A stretch of DNA of 64,000 bases. Origin: an uncultured Geobacter sp. GTDB taxonomy: Bacteria > Desulfobacterota > Desulfuromonadia > Geobacterales > Geobacteraceae. Below, in pieces: positions 27,247 to 36,325 of this stretch (position 1 is the stretch's first letter; each line of letters opens with the position of its first letter). Both the position numbers and the translations under genes were made by a program. Below the pieces are notes generated by a model, which was given only the letters and a program-made list of their open reading frames with translations, was not told the DNA's origin and did not search any database. The stretch spans positions 1 to 64,000 of the forward strand of contig CALABV010000051.1 in NCBI GenBank assembly GCA_937886325.1, in the 5' to 3' direction.

Positions 27247-28212
27247 ATGAGGTCGTACTTCGCGGCAGTCCTTGCATGTTTCCTTCTCCTTTCATGCATA
27301 TCCTGCGATACCGGGCGGACCGGGCCGATACATGCCGGTAAACTCAGAGTAATCACTACACTCTTCCCCCTGTACGATTTCGCGCGGGCAATCGGAGGAG
27401 ATCGGGCGGACGTGACGCTCCTGCTCCCTCCCGGCATGGAGGCCCACAGCTTCGAGCCGAAACCCGGCGACATCGTCCGTGTCGGCAAGGCCGACCTCTT
27501 TATCTATACGAACCGTAACATGGAACCGTGGGCCGTGGACATCATCAGCGGCATAGACTCCAAAAAGACGATGGTCATTGACGCAAGCCGCGGCACGCGC
27601 ATGCTGAAAACCGGAAAAAGCGCCGGGCACGATCACATCGGCAACGACCACGATCGGGAAGACGCCCATAATCACGGAAAAGGGATGGACCCTCACTTGT
27701 GGCTCGATTTCGGGAACGCCCGCATCATGGTGGACAACATCCTTGCCGGCTTCATTGCGCGGGACCCGAACAACAGTGGATGGTACTCCGCGAATGCGGC
27801 TGCCTACAAGGCAAGGCTGACGGAACTTGACGACCGCTATCGGGCCGGACTGGCCGTGTGCGACAAACGGATATTTCTCCACGGCGGACACTTCGCCTTC
27901 GGGTACCTGGCAAACCGCTACGGACTCCGCTATGAATCAGCGTACGCGGTCAGCGCGGATGCCGAGCCCTCTCCGGCGAAAATCGCAAACCTTATCAACC
28001 GGATGCGGGCAAACGGCCTGCGGTATATCTTTACCGAGGAACTGGTCGAACCGCGGGTAGCGGACACCATCGCCCGGGAAACCGGGGCGAGGATTCTCAT
28101 GCTTCACGGCGCCCACAATATCAGCAGGGATGATCTGGCGTCCGGCGCCACCTTTTTCTCTCTCATGGAACGGAATCTGGGCAATCTCAGGATTGGAATG
28201 CAATGCCGATGA
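27247..28212 (+). CDS. Zinc/manganese ABC transporter substrate-binding lipoprotein (ZnuA-like)
   Basis: The 321-residue protein is a periplasmic metal-binding protein feeding the ABC importer encoded next. It has a lipoprotein-type signal (CFLLLSCISC), the ZnuA-like VTTLFPLYDFARAIGG reading as VITTLFPLY, a histidine- and acid-rich loop (HDHIGNDHDREDAHNHG) usual in zinc binders, and DPHLWLD carrying a metal-ligand histidine. The ATG at 27247 has GAGGAG seven bases upstream; an upstream TTG is not needed. The three importer genes are tightly packed. Zinc is the likeliest cargo, but manganese cannot be excluded. Confidence 0.9.
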   Translation: MRSYFAAVLACFLLLSCISCDTGRTGPIHAGKLRVITTLFPLYDFARAIGGDRADVTLLLPPGMEAHSFEPKPGDIVRVGKADLFIYTNRNMEPWAVDIISGIDSKKTMVIDASRGTRMLKTGKSAGHDHIGNDHDREDAHNHGKGMDPHLWLDFGNARIMVDNILAGFIARDPNNSGWYSANAAAYKARLTELDDRYRAGLAVCDKRIFLHGGHFAFGYLANRYGLRYESAYAVSADAEPSPAKIANLINRMRANGLRYIFTEELVEPRVADTIARETGARILMLHGAHNISRDDLASGATFFSLMERNLGNLRIGMQCR

Positions 28213-28955
28213 ATTCCATCTCAATAGAAGGACTTTCCTTCGACTATCACGGAAACGAGGTGCTGCGGGACATCACGTGCGACATCCGGCAGGGTGATTA
28301 CGTCGGTATCGTCGGCCCCAACGGGTCCGGCAAAAGCACGCTGATACGCTGCATCCTCGGTCTGAACAGGGTTGAGCACGGGACGATCACCCTGTTCGGG
28401 GTTCCCCAACCCGCATTCACCTCATGGGACCGCATCGGCTTCCTGCCCCAGGGGCTGCAACTCTTCAACCCAAACTTTCCGGCCACCGTGGAGGAGGTTG
28501 TCAGACTCGGCCGACTATCGAAGAAGCGCTTCCCCCGGCGCTTCGACGCATCCGATAGCGAGGCCGTGGAACGGGCCATGGATCTGATGGGGATATCATC
28601 CCTCGGCAAGCGACTGATAGGCGAACTCTCCGGCGGGTTGCGCCAGAGGGTGCTTCTGGCACGGGCGCTGGTAAACGATCCGGAGGTCCTCATCCTCGAC
28701 GAACCAACCACCGCCCTCGACCCCGAAACCCGCGACAGTTTTTATGCGACCGTGCGCGACCTGAACGTCAATCGTGGAACGACGATTCTGCTGATCACCC
28801 ACGACTCGTCCACAATCGGGCTCTATGCGTCGAAGCTCCTGTACCTTGACAAGCGGATAATCTTCTTTGGAACCTTCGAAGAGTTCTGCCATTCCTCAAA
28901 CATGACCGAGGTTTTCGGCCACCACGGCCAGCACCTCATCTGCCGAAGACATTAA
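28203..28955 (+). CDS. Metal ABC transporter ATP-binding protein (ZnuC-like)
   Basis: The 250-residue ATPase powers metal import. It has Walker A (GPNGSGKST), Q-loop, the ABC signature (LSGGLRQRVLLARAL), Walker B (LILDEPTTALD) and the switch histidine (LLITHDSS). It overlaps the end of the substrate-binding gene. The ATG at 28209, which overlaps that stop as ATGA, is an equally good start. Confidence 0.93.
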   Translation: MPMNSISIEGLSFDYHGNEVLRDITCDIRQGDYVGIVGPNGSGKSTLIRCILGLNRVEHGTITLFGVPQPAFTSWDRIGFLPQGLQLFNPNFPATVEEVVRLGRLSKKRFPRRFDASDSEAVERAMDLMGISSLGKRLIGELSGGLRQRVLLARALVNDPEVLILDEPTTALDPETRDSFYATVRDLNVNRGTTILLITHDSSTIGLYASKLLYLDKRIIFFGTFEEFCHSSNMTEVFGHHGQHLICRRH

Positions 28956-28966
28956 AGGGAGCCTGA

Positions 28967-29785
28967 ATGTCCTTTGCCGACATCATCCACTACGCATTTC
29001 TCCAACGGGCACTTCTTGCCGGGACACTCATAGCAATCCTGTGCTCCGTACTCGGCGTGTTTCTGGTGCTGCGCAGGCTCTCCCTCATCGGGGACGGACT
29101 TTCCCATGTGACATTCGGCAGCGTCGCCCTCGCCCTGCTGCTGCGCTTCCAGTCGGTCTACACCTCCCTCGCCGCGATTCCCTGCGTGCTCATCGCCGCC
29201 ATCGGCATTCTGAAGATTGCCGACAAGGCCCGCATCTACGGCGACGCCGCCATCGGCATCGTATCGTCACTGGGAATCGCCGTCGGCATCCTGCTCGCCA
29301 GCCTTGCCGGCGGCTTCAACGTCGACCTGTTCAGCTACCTCTTCGGCAACATCCTCTCCATCAGCCGCGCGGAGCTTGTGGTTACCGCCTGTCTGTTCAT
29401 GGTCGTTCTGCTGAGCGTGGCGTTTTTCTATAACGAACTGTTTGCAATCACCTTTGACGAGGAACTTGCCGTGACATGCGGGGTCAGGGTGGAACGCATC
29501 AACGCGGTACTGGTGCTCCTTACGGCCCTGACGGTGGTGCTCGCCATGAAGGTCGTCGGGATCATGCTGATATCGGCGCTGCTGATCCTGCCGGCGGTCT
29601 CCGCACTGCAACTGGCGCGCGGCTTCAAGACCGCAATTCTCCTTTCTGCCTGCCTGGGAGTCGCCTCGGTGATCGGGGGGATCTTTCTCTCGTTCTTCAT
29701 GGATCTCCCCACCGGCGCGACCATCATCATCATCAACTTTCTCCTGTTCGCAACCTGCTTCATTCTGCGTACAACCAGAAAGTGA
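28967..29785 (+). CDS. Metal ABC transporter permease (ZnuB-like)
   Basis: The 272-residue membrane protein belongs to the ABC-3 permease family, with eight or nine hydrophobic segments. Typical stretches are LRRLSLIGDGLSHVTFG near residue 35 and AMKVVGIMLISALLILPAVS near 190. It completes the importer 11 bases after the ATPase gene. AGGGAGCC precedes the ATG. Confidence 0.93.
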   Translation: MSFADIIHYAFLQRALLAGTLIAILCSVLGVFLVLRRLSLIGDGLSHVTFGSVALALLLRFQSVYTSLAAIPCVLIAAIGILKIADKARIYGDAAIGIVSSLGIAVGILLASLAGGFNVDLFSYLFGNILSISRAELVVTACLFMVVLLSVAFFYNELFAITFDEELAVTCGVRVERINAVLVLLTALTVVLAMKVVGIMLISALLILPAVSALQLARGFKTAILLSACLGVASVIGGIFLSFFMDLPTGATIIIINFLLFATCFILRTTRK

Positions 29786-29796
29786 GAAATTTCTCC

Positions 29797-29825
29797 TTGA
29801 ATCTCGCTAGCGCGCGTGCTAAGGT
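29797..29825 (+). promoter_or_regulatory. Likely promoter of tRNA-Lys
   Basis: TTGAAT (29797-29802) and TAAGGT (29820-29825) are separated by 17 bases, with GC-rich sequence between. The predicted start is about 15 bases before the tRNA. Confidence 0.4.
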
Positions 29826-29845
29826 TAGACCTCTTTCAAGATATG

Positions 29846-29922
29846 AGGACCGCTAGCTCAGCTGGTAGAGCAGGCGACTCTTAATCGTCAGGTCGTAGGT
29901 TCGACCCCTACGCGGTCCACCA
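29846..29922 (+). tRNA. tRNA-Lys (CTT anticodon)
   Basis: Cloverleaf: acceptor GGACCGC/GCGGTCC, D-arm GCTCAGCTGGTAGAGC, anticodon stem GGCGA..TCGTC with loop CTCTTAA (anticodon CTT), T-arm GTAGG-TTCGACC-CCTAC, discriminator A and encoded CCA. Confidence 0.97.
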
Positions 29923-29928
29923 ATACAG

Positions 29929-29968
29929 ACAAGGCTCAACGGTCCATTCCGTTGAGCCTTGTTTTCTT
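29929..29968 (+). terminator. Rho-independent terminator after tRNA-Lys
   Basis: ACAAGGCTCAACGG (29929-29942) pairs perfectly with CCGTTGAGCCTTGT (29949-29962), followed by TTTCTT. Confidence 0.93.
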
Positions 29969-30316
29969 ATGACCGCTTTTCGAGAGCTTCGACCTCACCC
30001 CCTAATCCCCTGTTACTCCACTCCGCGCCATCTTTCCATGCAAAATATCTGAATTTATTTATCCAACAATTCTAAACAATTACAGCATTCACTATTTTTT
30101 TGAGAGGGTCAAAATTTGCCTAGAACGGAAGCCCCTAGTATTATTAATGTGAAACGGGTTTGCGCATGTCTGCCACCCCTCTGCAACTAATGCCTTTGCG
30201 TAGCCAAACGGGGAAAATGACCGCCATACACGGAAAGGCGCCACCACACAATTCCGAGAAGCCGCCAATAAAGACGAAAGCAGACCGGACATCGCACCGC
30301 TTAATAAAGGATTGGT
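29969..30316. other. Gene-free region before the histidine kinase
   Basis: About 350 bases with AT-rich stretches (30050-30150). It presumably contains the promoter of the kinase-regulator pair, but no consensus boxes are convincing and no gene is seen. Confidence 0.5.
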
Positions 30317-31327
30317 ATGCACGGCTTTACGTTTACCGTTGACCGGAACCTCATCATCCGCTCCGTCGACACAGGGGCAGTGAAAGGTGAAACGGGGTCA
30401 TTGATTGCCGCGGGGATTGTGGGGCAGCCCTACCAGCGGTTCTTCCCGGTTTTACTCAAGGGAAAGGTTGACGCGGTGGAAAAGGTTCTTCGAGAGGAAA
30501 CACCCCTGTTCCTGAGGGCACACCAGATTGTCTGCTTCTGCGGAAATATTCATGCCGACATTGCCATCACCCCTCTTCTGGATGCCGGCGGTTCCGTTGT
30601 CGGCGCGGAAATCACACGGGAAGTGGTTTCCGGGTGCGATATGCAGGATACGATGTGGAGAGAAAGGCAGCTTATCGATATCGGCAGGAATTCCGCCGCG
30701 CTGGCTCACGGGGTGCGGAACCCGCTGAATGCCATTAAGGGAGCAGTGGTCTACCTGAAGAACGCCTTTGGAAAAGAGCCGACCGTCGTTGAATTCGCCG
30801 GGATTATCGAAGAGGAAATCTCGAAACTTGACGGTTTTATCACGAAGTTTCTCAGTACTTCGCTGCTGGAATCGGAATTTGAGTCTCTCGACGTCAATCA
30901 GTTAATCCGTCGGATTCTTGCTGTAAGTTCGTTCCAGGCATGCGTGAAAAAAATATCTTTCCACCCCGATCTCGGTGATGTTCCCGTCATCAGGGCAGAT
31001 GATTTTCAGCTCGGCCATGCTGTGATGAATATAATCAATAATGCGATGGAGGCCATGGTCGAAGGGGGCTTCATCCGGTTGAAAACCGGCACGACCTTCC
31101 GCGACGGCCGCGATTTCGTCTTCATTGAGATTTCCGACAGCGGAGGGGGGATGAACCGGGCGGACTCCTCAGGGGTTTCGGATTCGCCCACCGGTTCCGA
31201 CGGCAGGGGATTCGGGCTGTTCCTGACACGCGAGATAGTCCGGCACCATGGGGGGCTGCTGGAGATTGTCAGCAGAAAGAATCAGGGTACCAGCGTCGGC
31301 ATTTTCCTTCCCGTTTCTTCACCATGA
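30317..31327 (+). CDS. Soluble PAS-type sensor histidine kinase (NtrB-like)
   Basis: The 336-residue protein has no membrane segment. An N-terminal PAS-like sensor (about 1-105) is followed by a HisKA helix with phospho-acceptor H131 in LAHGVRNPLNAIKGA (usual form AHEIRNPL) and a HATPase domain with N-box (NIINNAMEAM), G1 (ISDSGGGM) and G2 (GRGFGLFLTREIV). AAGGA lies six bases before the ATG. Its stop overlaps a possible start of the sigma-54 activator gene, so the two form a two-component pair that probably controls the exopolysaccharide genes beginning at 33282. Confidence 0.92.
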   Translation: MHGFTFTVDRNLIIRSVDTGAVKGETGSLIAAGIVGQPYQRFFPVLLKGKVDAVEKVLREETPLFLRAHQIVCFCGNIHADIAITPLLDAGGSVVGAEITREVVSGCDMQDTMWRERQLIDIGRNSAALAHGVRNPLNAIKGAVVYLKNAFGKEPTVVEFAGIIEEEISKLDGFITKFLSTSLLESEFESLDVNQLIRRILAVSSFQACVKKISFHPDLGDVPVIRADDFQLGHAVMNIINNAMEAMVEGGFIRLKTGTTFRDGRDFVFIEISDSGGGMNRADSSGVSDSPTGSDGRGFGLFLTREIVRHHGGLLEIVSRKNQGTSVGIFLPVSSP

Positions 31328-31419
31328 ATGAATGCGCTCGGGTCAGGCGCGGAGCACGGGAAACAATGCGGGATATGGTCGGATATTCCGGCAATGAAAC
31401 GGCTGTCCGGGAGGGAATG

Positions 31420-32775
31420 ATGACAGGCAGAGCGGGCGGACAGATACTGCTTGTGGACGATGAACTGAATGCACTGAAAGTCCTGTCGGCCATTCTGCGG
31501 GAGGAAGGATACAAGGTATTTCAGGCACAGGATGTGGGTAGTGCACAGAAATTTCTCGTCGATGAGGATATCGATGTGGTGATTACCGACCTGAAAATGC
31601 CGGGAAAAGACGGGATGCAGCTGTTTGAGCACATCACCGACCACCATTCCGAAATCCCGGTTATCTTCCTCACTGCCTACGGATCGGTCGATTCCGCGGT
31701 GCATGCCATTACACAGGGTGCTTTCTACTACTTCATCAAGCCGCCCGACTACACGAAACTGAAAGGTATACTGGCCAGGGCGGTGGAGCAGAGATTGTTG
31801 AAGAAGGAGATCAGAATTCTCAAAAACAAACTGGCCGGAGAGAGGGAACCCGAGCGTATCATCGGAAAAACACCGCAGATGGTCCGGATATTCGAAACCA
31901 TCAATGCAGTGAAGGATTCGGTGAGCAGCGTCCTGATTTACGGCGAGACAGGCACCGGGAAGGAGGCCATAGCCCGCTCCCTCCACTATCAGAGCAACAG
32001 GCGGGACAAACCGTTCATTGCCGTCAACTGCGCCGCAATGCCGGGCGGGCTTCTTGAGTCGGAGCTTTTCGGGTATGAAAAGGGAGCGTTCACCGGCGCG
32101 ACCTCCCGACGGATCGGCAGGTTCGAGGAGGCGGCGGACGGCACGATTTTCCTGGATGAAATCGGGGAACTGGAGTTGCTCCTCCAGGCAAAGCTTCTGC
32201 GTGTGCTGCAGGAGAAAGAGATCGAGAGGTTGGGCAGTAACCGGAAAGTGCGTATCGACTTCCGCCTCATCTGCTCCACGAACAGGGATTTGAGCCGCGA
32301 CATCAGCTCCGGTCATTTTCGGGAAGATCTCTTCTATCGGATAAATGTGGTTCGCATCAACCTGCCTCCTCTCCGCGAGCGAAAGGACGATATCCCTCTC
32401 CTGACATCCTCCTTTCTCAAGGAGTACTGCATCCGGGAAAACAAGGCTCTCGAGATATCTTCCGAAGTCATGAATCTCTTTCACACATTTCCATGGCCGG
32501 GGAATATACGGCAACTCAGGAATGTCATCGAGCGTGCGACCGTGCTGGCACGGGGGAAAGTAATAACGGTGCAGGAACTCTCCGATGAACTCCGCAATTT
32601 TGCCGAAGGTGTTCACCCGACGCCGAGGGGAGCCGTCAGGCCGCTCCGGGAACTGGAAGAGGAGGCGATCCGGTCCGCCCTGTTCGAATATCGAGGCAAC
32701 AAGTCCAAGGTAGCGACGATGCTCGGTATTTCCCGGAAGGCACTGTACAAGAAATTACTCGATATGAACCGGTAG
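31420..32775 (+). CDS. Sigma-54-dependent response regulator (NtrC family, PrsR-like)
   Basis: The 451-residue protein has a receiver (ILLVDDE, phospho-acceptor D57 in VVITDLKMPGKDG), a central AAA+ domain with Walker A (GETGTGKE), the sigma-54 contact loop GAFTGA and Walker B (GTIFLDEIGEL), and a Fis-type helix-turn-helix at the end (KVATMLGISRKALYKKL). It activates RNA polymerase carrying sigma-54. The start at 31420 is chosen for the GGGAGGG six bases upstream; an ATG at 31324 overlapping the kinase stop is an alternative. A -24/-12 promoter lies 480 bases downstream, the obvious target. In XrtA systems the comparable regulator is called PrsR. Confidence 0.92.
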   Translation: MTGRAGGQILLVDDELNALKVLSAILREEGYKVFQAQDVGSAQKFLVDEDIDVVITDLKMPGKDGMQLFEHITDHHSEIPVIFLTAYGSVDSAVHAITQGAFYYFIKPPDYTKLKGILARAVEQRLLKKEIRILKNKLAGEREPERIIGKTPQMVRIFETINAVKDSVSSVLIYGETGTGKEAIARSLHYQSNRRDKPFIAVNCAAMPGGLLESELFGYEKGAFTGATSRRIGRFEEAADGTIFLDEIGELELLLQAKLLRVLQEKEIERLGSNRKVRIDFRLICSTNRDLSRDISSGHFREDLFYRINVVRINLPPLRERKDDIPLLTSSFLKEYCIRENKALEISSEVMNLFHTFPWPGNIRQLRNVIERATVLARGKVITVQELSDELRNFAEGVHPTPRGAVRPLRELEEEAIRSALFEYRGNKSKVATMLGISRKALYKKLLDMNR

Positions 32776-33252
32776 TCGAAACGCTTCTATCTCTGCCGTC
32801 GGCCGGACATTCCCCTCTCCTATTCCTGAGCGGTGAGGTGTGCCCGAAACTCTTCTTGTTCACATTATGCACTGCTCAATTTTTGATTGCTCAAACATCC
32901 ACCAGCACACTGTCCCCTCCGGAAACACTCTCCTCCCCATAACCTGCCGTCATTTTTAATTAATACGAAAAGTGTATCCATAAGAAACATTCTGCAGAGT
33001 CTTATTTTGCGCAATTTTTTTCGTATATGTAGACTAAGGAAACACTTCCTAAAAAGAAGGCTGAAACATGCGAGATTTTTGAATATGACATCAACAGCGC
33101 CATGCTCGGGAACACCATTTAAGGCCGAGAGAAACCTCTCTCAACGGACCATTTTATTTATTAAAATAACATCCATAACGCCGATGTTTCCACCATGTAC
33201 AAAATCTTCATTTCAAGATAATGAGATCTGTTTTCATTTTGGCCATCACCAT
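32776..33252. other. Regulatory region upstream of the exopolysaccharide operon
   Basis: This AT-rich stretch holds no convincing gene. GGAAACACT occurs at 32921-32929 and, within the palindrome AGGAAACACTTCCT, at 33038-33051; a related AAGAAACATTCT lies near 32981. These spaced copies upstream of a sigma-54 promoter could be activator binding sites. CCGAGAGAAACCTCTCTC near 33123 is another dyad. Confidence 0.4.
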
Positions 33253-33269
33253 TTGGCATCCTCGTTGCT
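33253..33269 (+). promoter_or_regulatory. Sigma-54 (-24/-12) promoter of the exopolysaccharide operon
   Basis: TTGGCATCCTCGTTGCT matches the consensus TTGGCAC-N5-TTGCT with the obligatory GG (33255-33256) and GC (33267-33268) ten bases apart. The expected transcription start is 33280, two bases before the ATG at 33282. A sigma-54 activator gene lies directly upstream. Confidence 0.82.
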
Positions 33270-33281
33270 CTTGGGTAACTC

Positions 33282-33662
33282 ATGAAAACGAGAGACAAGA
33301 TCCTCATTGTCGATGAAGCGGGCTTTTCCCGTGTCTGTTCGTCTATCCTCGCAGGTCAGGGGTTTCATGCCGAATGCATGATTCGCGAGGAGTGGGGAGT
33401 TTCCCCGCGCTTCATAAAGAAAGTGTCTCTCCTTATAACCAGCTACCCGTACGGAGCGCAAGTCCTGAAGATGATGCACGGTTTGTCCGTCCCCGTCATT
33501 GTGCTGGCCGACTACACGGGAAAAGACATTATCGAGATTCTCGAAGGGCTCGAAAACTCCTACTGCATGGTCAAGCCCATTAACTACGAGAGGTTCACCC
33601 TGCTGGTAAAGAATCTGGTAAACGAGACGTGTTTCCAACATGGAGGATACAGCATTGTCTAG
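33282..33662 (+). CDS. Small degenerate receiver-domain protein
   Basis: The 126-residue product has the receiver fold only: ILIVDEAGFSRVC at the start, PVIVLADYTG in the beta-4 region and MVKPINYERF with the conserved lysine. The phospho-acceptor position reads LLITSYPYGA, so the aspartate is missing. It is therefore probably a phosphorylation-independent pseudo-receiver that binds a partner. There is no ribosome binding site, and the sigma-54 promoter should start transcription only two bases upstream, which suggests a leaderless message. Its end overlaps the start of prsT. It is the first gene of the exopolysaccharide operon. Confidence 0.75.
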   Translation: MKTRDKILIVDEAGFSRVCSSILAGQGFHAECMIREEWGVSPRFIKKVSLLITSYPYGAQVLKMMHGLSVPVIVLADYTGKDIIEILEGLENSYCMVKPINYERFTLLVKNLVNETCFQHGGYSIV

Positions 33663-36309
33663 AGGATTTCTGATCGTCATGGTGCTGGTTCTGGCCCTTT
33701 CGGCGTGCAGCGGAAAGACCAAAGAAGAGTTGTATGGGGAGGGCCGCAAGCAGCTTCAGGCAGGCAACCCCAACGGAGCGATCGTGCTCCTCAAAAACGC
33801 GCTGGAAAAGGACCAGAATTACCTCGATGCCCGCTACCAGCTTGCTTTGGCGTACAAGGCAAGCGGAAAGTATGAGCAGGCGGAAAGGGAATTGCGAAAG
33901 GTCCGGCGGCAAGACCCCTCGCGCAGGGAAATGCAGCTTGAACTGGCGAGAGTGTATGCCCTGATGGTCAAACCGGATCAGGTCATCACCGAAATCGAAG
34001 GGTATCTGAAAACAAACGCTGAAACCCCGGAAACACTGGAACTTCAGGGAAAAGCGTACGCCCAGATAAACCGGCTGGATATGGGAGAAAACCTACTGCG
34101 GAAGTCCGTGCGGGCGGATCCGAGGCGATGGCCGGCCAAGATAGCGCTTGCGGCTGTCTATGCCCAGAGCGGCAGGTCGAATGATGCCCTTGGTTTGTTG
34201 TACGACGCGCTCCACCTTGACGGCAAGAGCACGGAGGCCTGGCATATGATCGCCCGCATCGAGGCCCATCAGGGCAACAGGGACAAGGCGCTCGAAGCGT
34301 ACAAGCGGATAACCGAGATACGTCCCGAAGACACGGAAGCGACATTCAAATCCGGTCTCATCTACCTTGAGAAGGGAGACCGGGATCGTGCGGCCGGCCT
34401 TGCCGACGGTCTCGTGACCAGGTTTCCAAAACGACCGGAAGGGTACCTTCTGAAAGGAATGGTGTACTATCACGGAAGAGACTTCAAGAAAGCAATCGTC
34501 GAGCTTCAGAATTCGCTGAAGATCATGCCCGATCCCCGCACCTACTATTACCTCGGCCTCAGCCACTACCAGAACAGGGAACTGGAGACCGCGCTCAGCC
34601 AGTTTCAGAAAGTTCTCGACGTAACCCCGACATTCACGCCCGCCCGGCTTATGGTTTCCCTGATACTGCTCAGCCAGAAGCGGGTGGACGATGCGCTCAC
34701 CGAATCCGAAAAGGTTCTGAAGCAGAACGATAAAAACGCACTGGCCCACAATATCCGCGGCAGCGCCTTGATGGCGAAGGGAATGTACGACGAAGCGATG
34801 GCCGAGTTCGACAAGGCCATCGCCCTGGATCCGAAGCTTACCGACGTTCACCTGAAAAAGGGGCTGTATTACCTGGGCAAGGGGATGCCGACCCAGGCGG
34901 AGTCCGAGTTGCAGACCGCCGTTCGTCTTTCTCCCGACACGCTCAACAGCAGGACCGTACTTGCCGCCCATTTCCTGAAGCAGAAGAATTACCAGAAAGC
35001 CATCAGCATCCTGCAGCAGGGGATCAAGGGTGGGACAACGGATGCCGTTCTCTATAACACCATGGCCGGCGCCTATTTCAGCCAGAACAAAACAACGGAA
35101 GGGCTTGATTCCCTCCGGAAAGCGAAAGAGGCCAATCCGGACTATATTGCGCCCTACATGAACCTCGGCGGATACTATCTGTCCAGGAAAGAATACGGAA
35201 AGGCGCTCGGAGAATACCAGGCGCTCCTGAAGCGCAATCCCAACAACATCAAGGCTTTGCTGGCGACCGCATCCACGTTCGCGGTCATGGGAAAGGATGC
35301 GGAGGCGCTCGACTACTTCAGGAAGGCGGCAAACACCCGCCAACTCGCCGGCTACCTCGCCCTTGCGGAGTATCATGCCCGCAAGAAGGACACGGACAAG
35401 GCGCTGAGTGTGCTCGACGAAGCGATCAAAGCGGATTCGCGCAATGTTGCCGCGCTGGAGATAAAGGGCAAACTGCTCCTCTCACAGAAAAAATACCAGG
35501 AAGCGGCTCAGTCTTTCGAGGCGCTCGAAAAAAGCAACCCCGACAGGGCCCTGCCGCTCCTGGTCGGTACCTATGAACTCATGAAAGACACGACCAAGGC
35601 CGAAGAGGCCGCCCGGAAGATTATCGCCGGGAAGCCGGCTTCGACCCGGGGATACCTGGCGCTTGCGTCGGTCTACGCCGGCAGGAACGACCTGGACCGC
35701 GCCATCGATACGGTGAAGAAGGGGATCGATGCAACCGGTGGAAATATTGAAGCAAGAGTCGCCCTGGCCAAACTGTACGAGACGAAACGGCAGTTCCCGC
35801 AGGCTCTCGAAATCTATCAGGAGATCCAGAAACGAAATCCGGAGAATATTCCCGCCGCATTTGCTGAGGGCGCCGTGTACGAAAAGATGGGCTCGACGGA
35901 GAAGGCAATCGGGAAATACCGAGAAATTCTGGCGAAATCCGAGACGTACGTGCCTGCTCTCAACAATCTGGCATATCTCTATTCCGACGGCCCTGAGAAC
36001 CTGAGACGCCAGGCCCTGCGGTTCTCCGCAAGGGCCTATCGGCTTGCGCCGAACCATCCCGGCATAATGGACACCTACGGCTATGCCTTGCTGCGCAACG
36101 GGAAGAGCCGCGAAGCTGCTGCCGTTCTGGAAAAATCCGCAGCCCTGCTGCCGTCGAACCCGACCGTCAAGTACCACCTGGCGCTGGCGTATACCGCACA
36201 CGGCGACAGGCAAAGGGCCGTTGCAACCCTTCAGCGCGCCCTGCAGGCAAAGGATTTCCCCGATGAGGGCAAGGCGCGGCGCCTGCTCGATGAATTGAGC
36301 AGGAAATAG
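33655..36309 (+). CDS. prsT: PrsT-type TPR-repeat lipoprotein (XrtA/PEP-CTERM system)
   Basis: With the TTG start at 33655 (GGAGGA eight bases upstream) the product is 884 residues; an ATG at 33640 without a ribosome binding site is the alternative. A lipobox (LALSAC) lies after the signal helix. The rest consists of more than twenty tetratricopeptide repeats (for example YLDARYQLALAYKASGKYEQ and AEYHARKKDTDKALSVLDEA). Known PrsT proteins occur beside exosortase-A polysaccharide genes and are thought to scaffold assembly or export at the envelope. It overlaps the preceding pseudo-receiver gene and is 16 bases from the sugar transferase. Confidence 0.92.
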   Translation: MSRGFLIVMVLVLALSACSGKTKEELYGEGRKQLQAGNPNGAIVLLKNALEKDQNYLDARYQLALAYKASGKYEQAERELRKVRRQDPSRREMQLELARVYALMVKPDQVITEIEGYLKTNAETPETLELQGKAYAQINRLDMGENLLRKSVRADPRRWPAKIALAAVYAQSGRSNDALGLLYDALHLDGKSTEAWHMIARIEAHQGNRDKALEAYKRITEIRPEDTEATFKSGLIYLEKGDRDRAAGLADGLVTRFPKRPEGYLLKGMVYYHGRDFKKAIVELQNSLKIMPDPRTYYYLGLSHYQNRELETALSQFQKVLDVTPTFTPARLMVSLILLSQKRVDDALTESEKVLKQNDKNALAHNIRGSALMAKGMYDEAMAEFDKAIALDPKLTDVHLKKGLYYLGKGMPTQAESELQTAVRLSPDTLNSRTVLAAHFLKQKNYQKAISILQQGIKGGTTDAVLYNTMAGAYFSQNKTTEGLDSLRKAKEANPDYIAPYMNLGGYYLSRKEYGKALGEYQALLKRNPNNIKALLATASTFAVMGKDAEALDYFRKAANTRQLAGYLALAEYHARKKDTDKALSVLDEAIKADSRNVAALEIKGKLLLSQKKYQEAAQSFEALEKSNPDRALPLLVGTYELMKDTTKAEEAARKIIAGKPASTRGYLALASVYAGRNDLDRAIDTVKKGIDATGGNIEARVALAKLYETKRQFPQALEIYQEIQKRNPENIPAAFAEGAVYEKMGSTEKAIGKYREILAKSETYVPALNNLAYLYSDGPENLRRQALRFSARAYRLAPNHPGIMDTYGYALLRNGKSREAAAVLEKSAALLPSNPTVKYHLALAYTAHGDRQRAVATLQRALQAKDFPDEGKARRLLDELSRK

Positions 36310-36325
36310 GGTCAAGGAAAAAGCC

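Noticed and set aside
30130..30230. Cyclic-dinucleotide (GEMM) riboswitch before the histidine kinase
   Set aside because: CGCAAA-like words occur on the minus strand but in the wrong order and spacing for the GEMM consensus.
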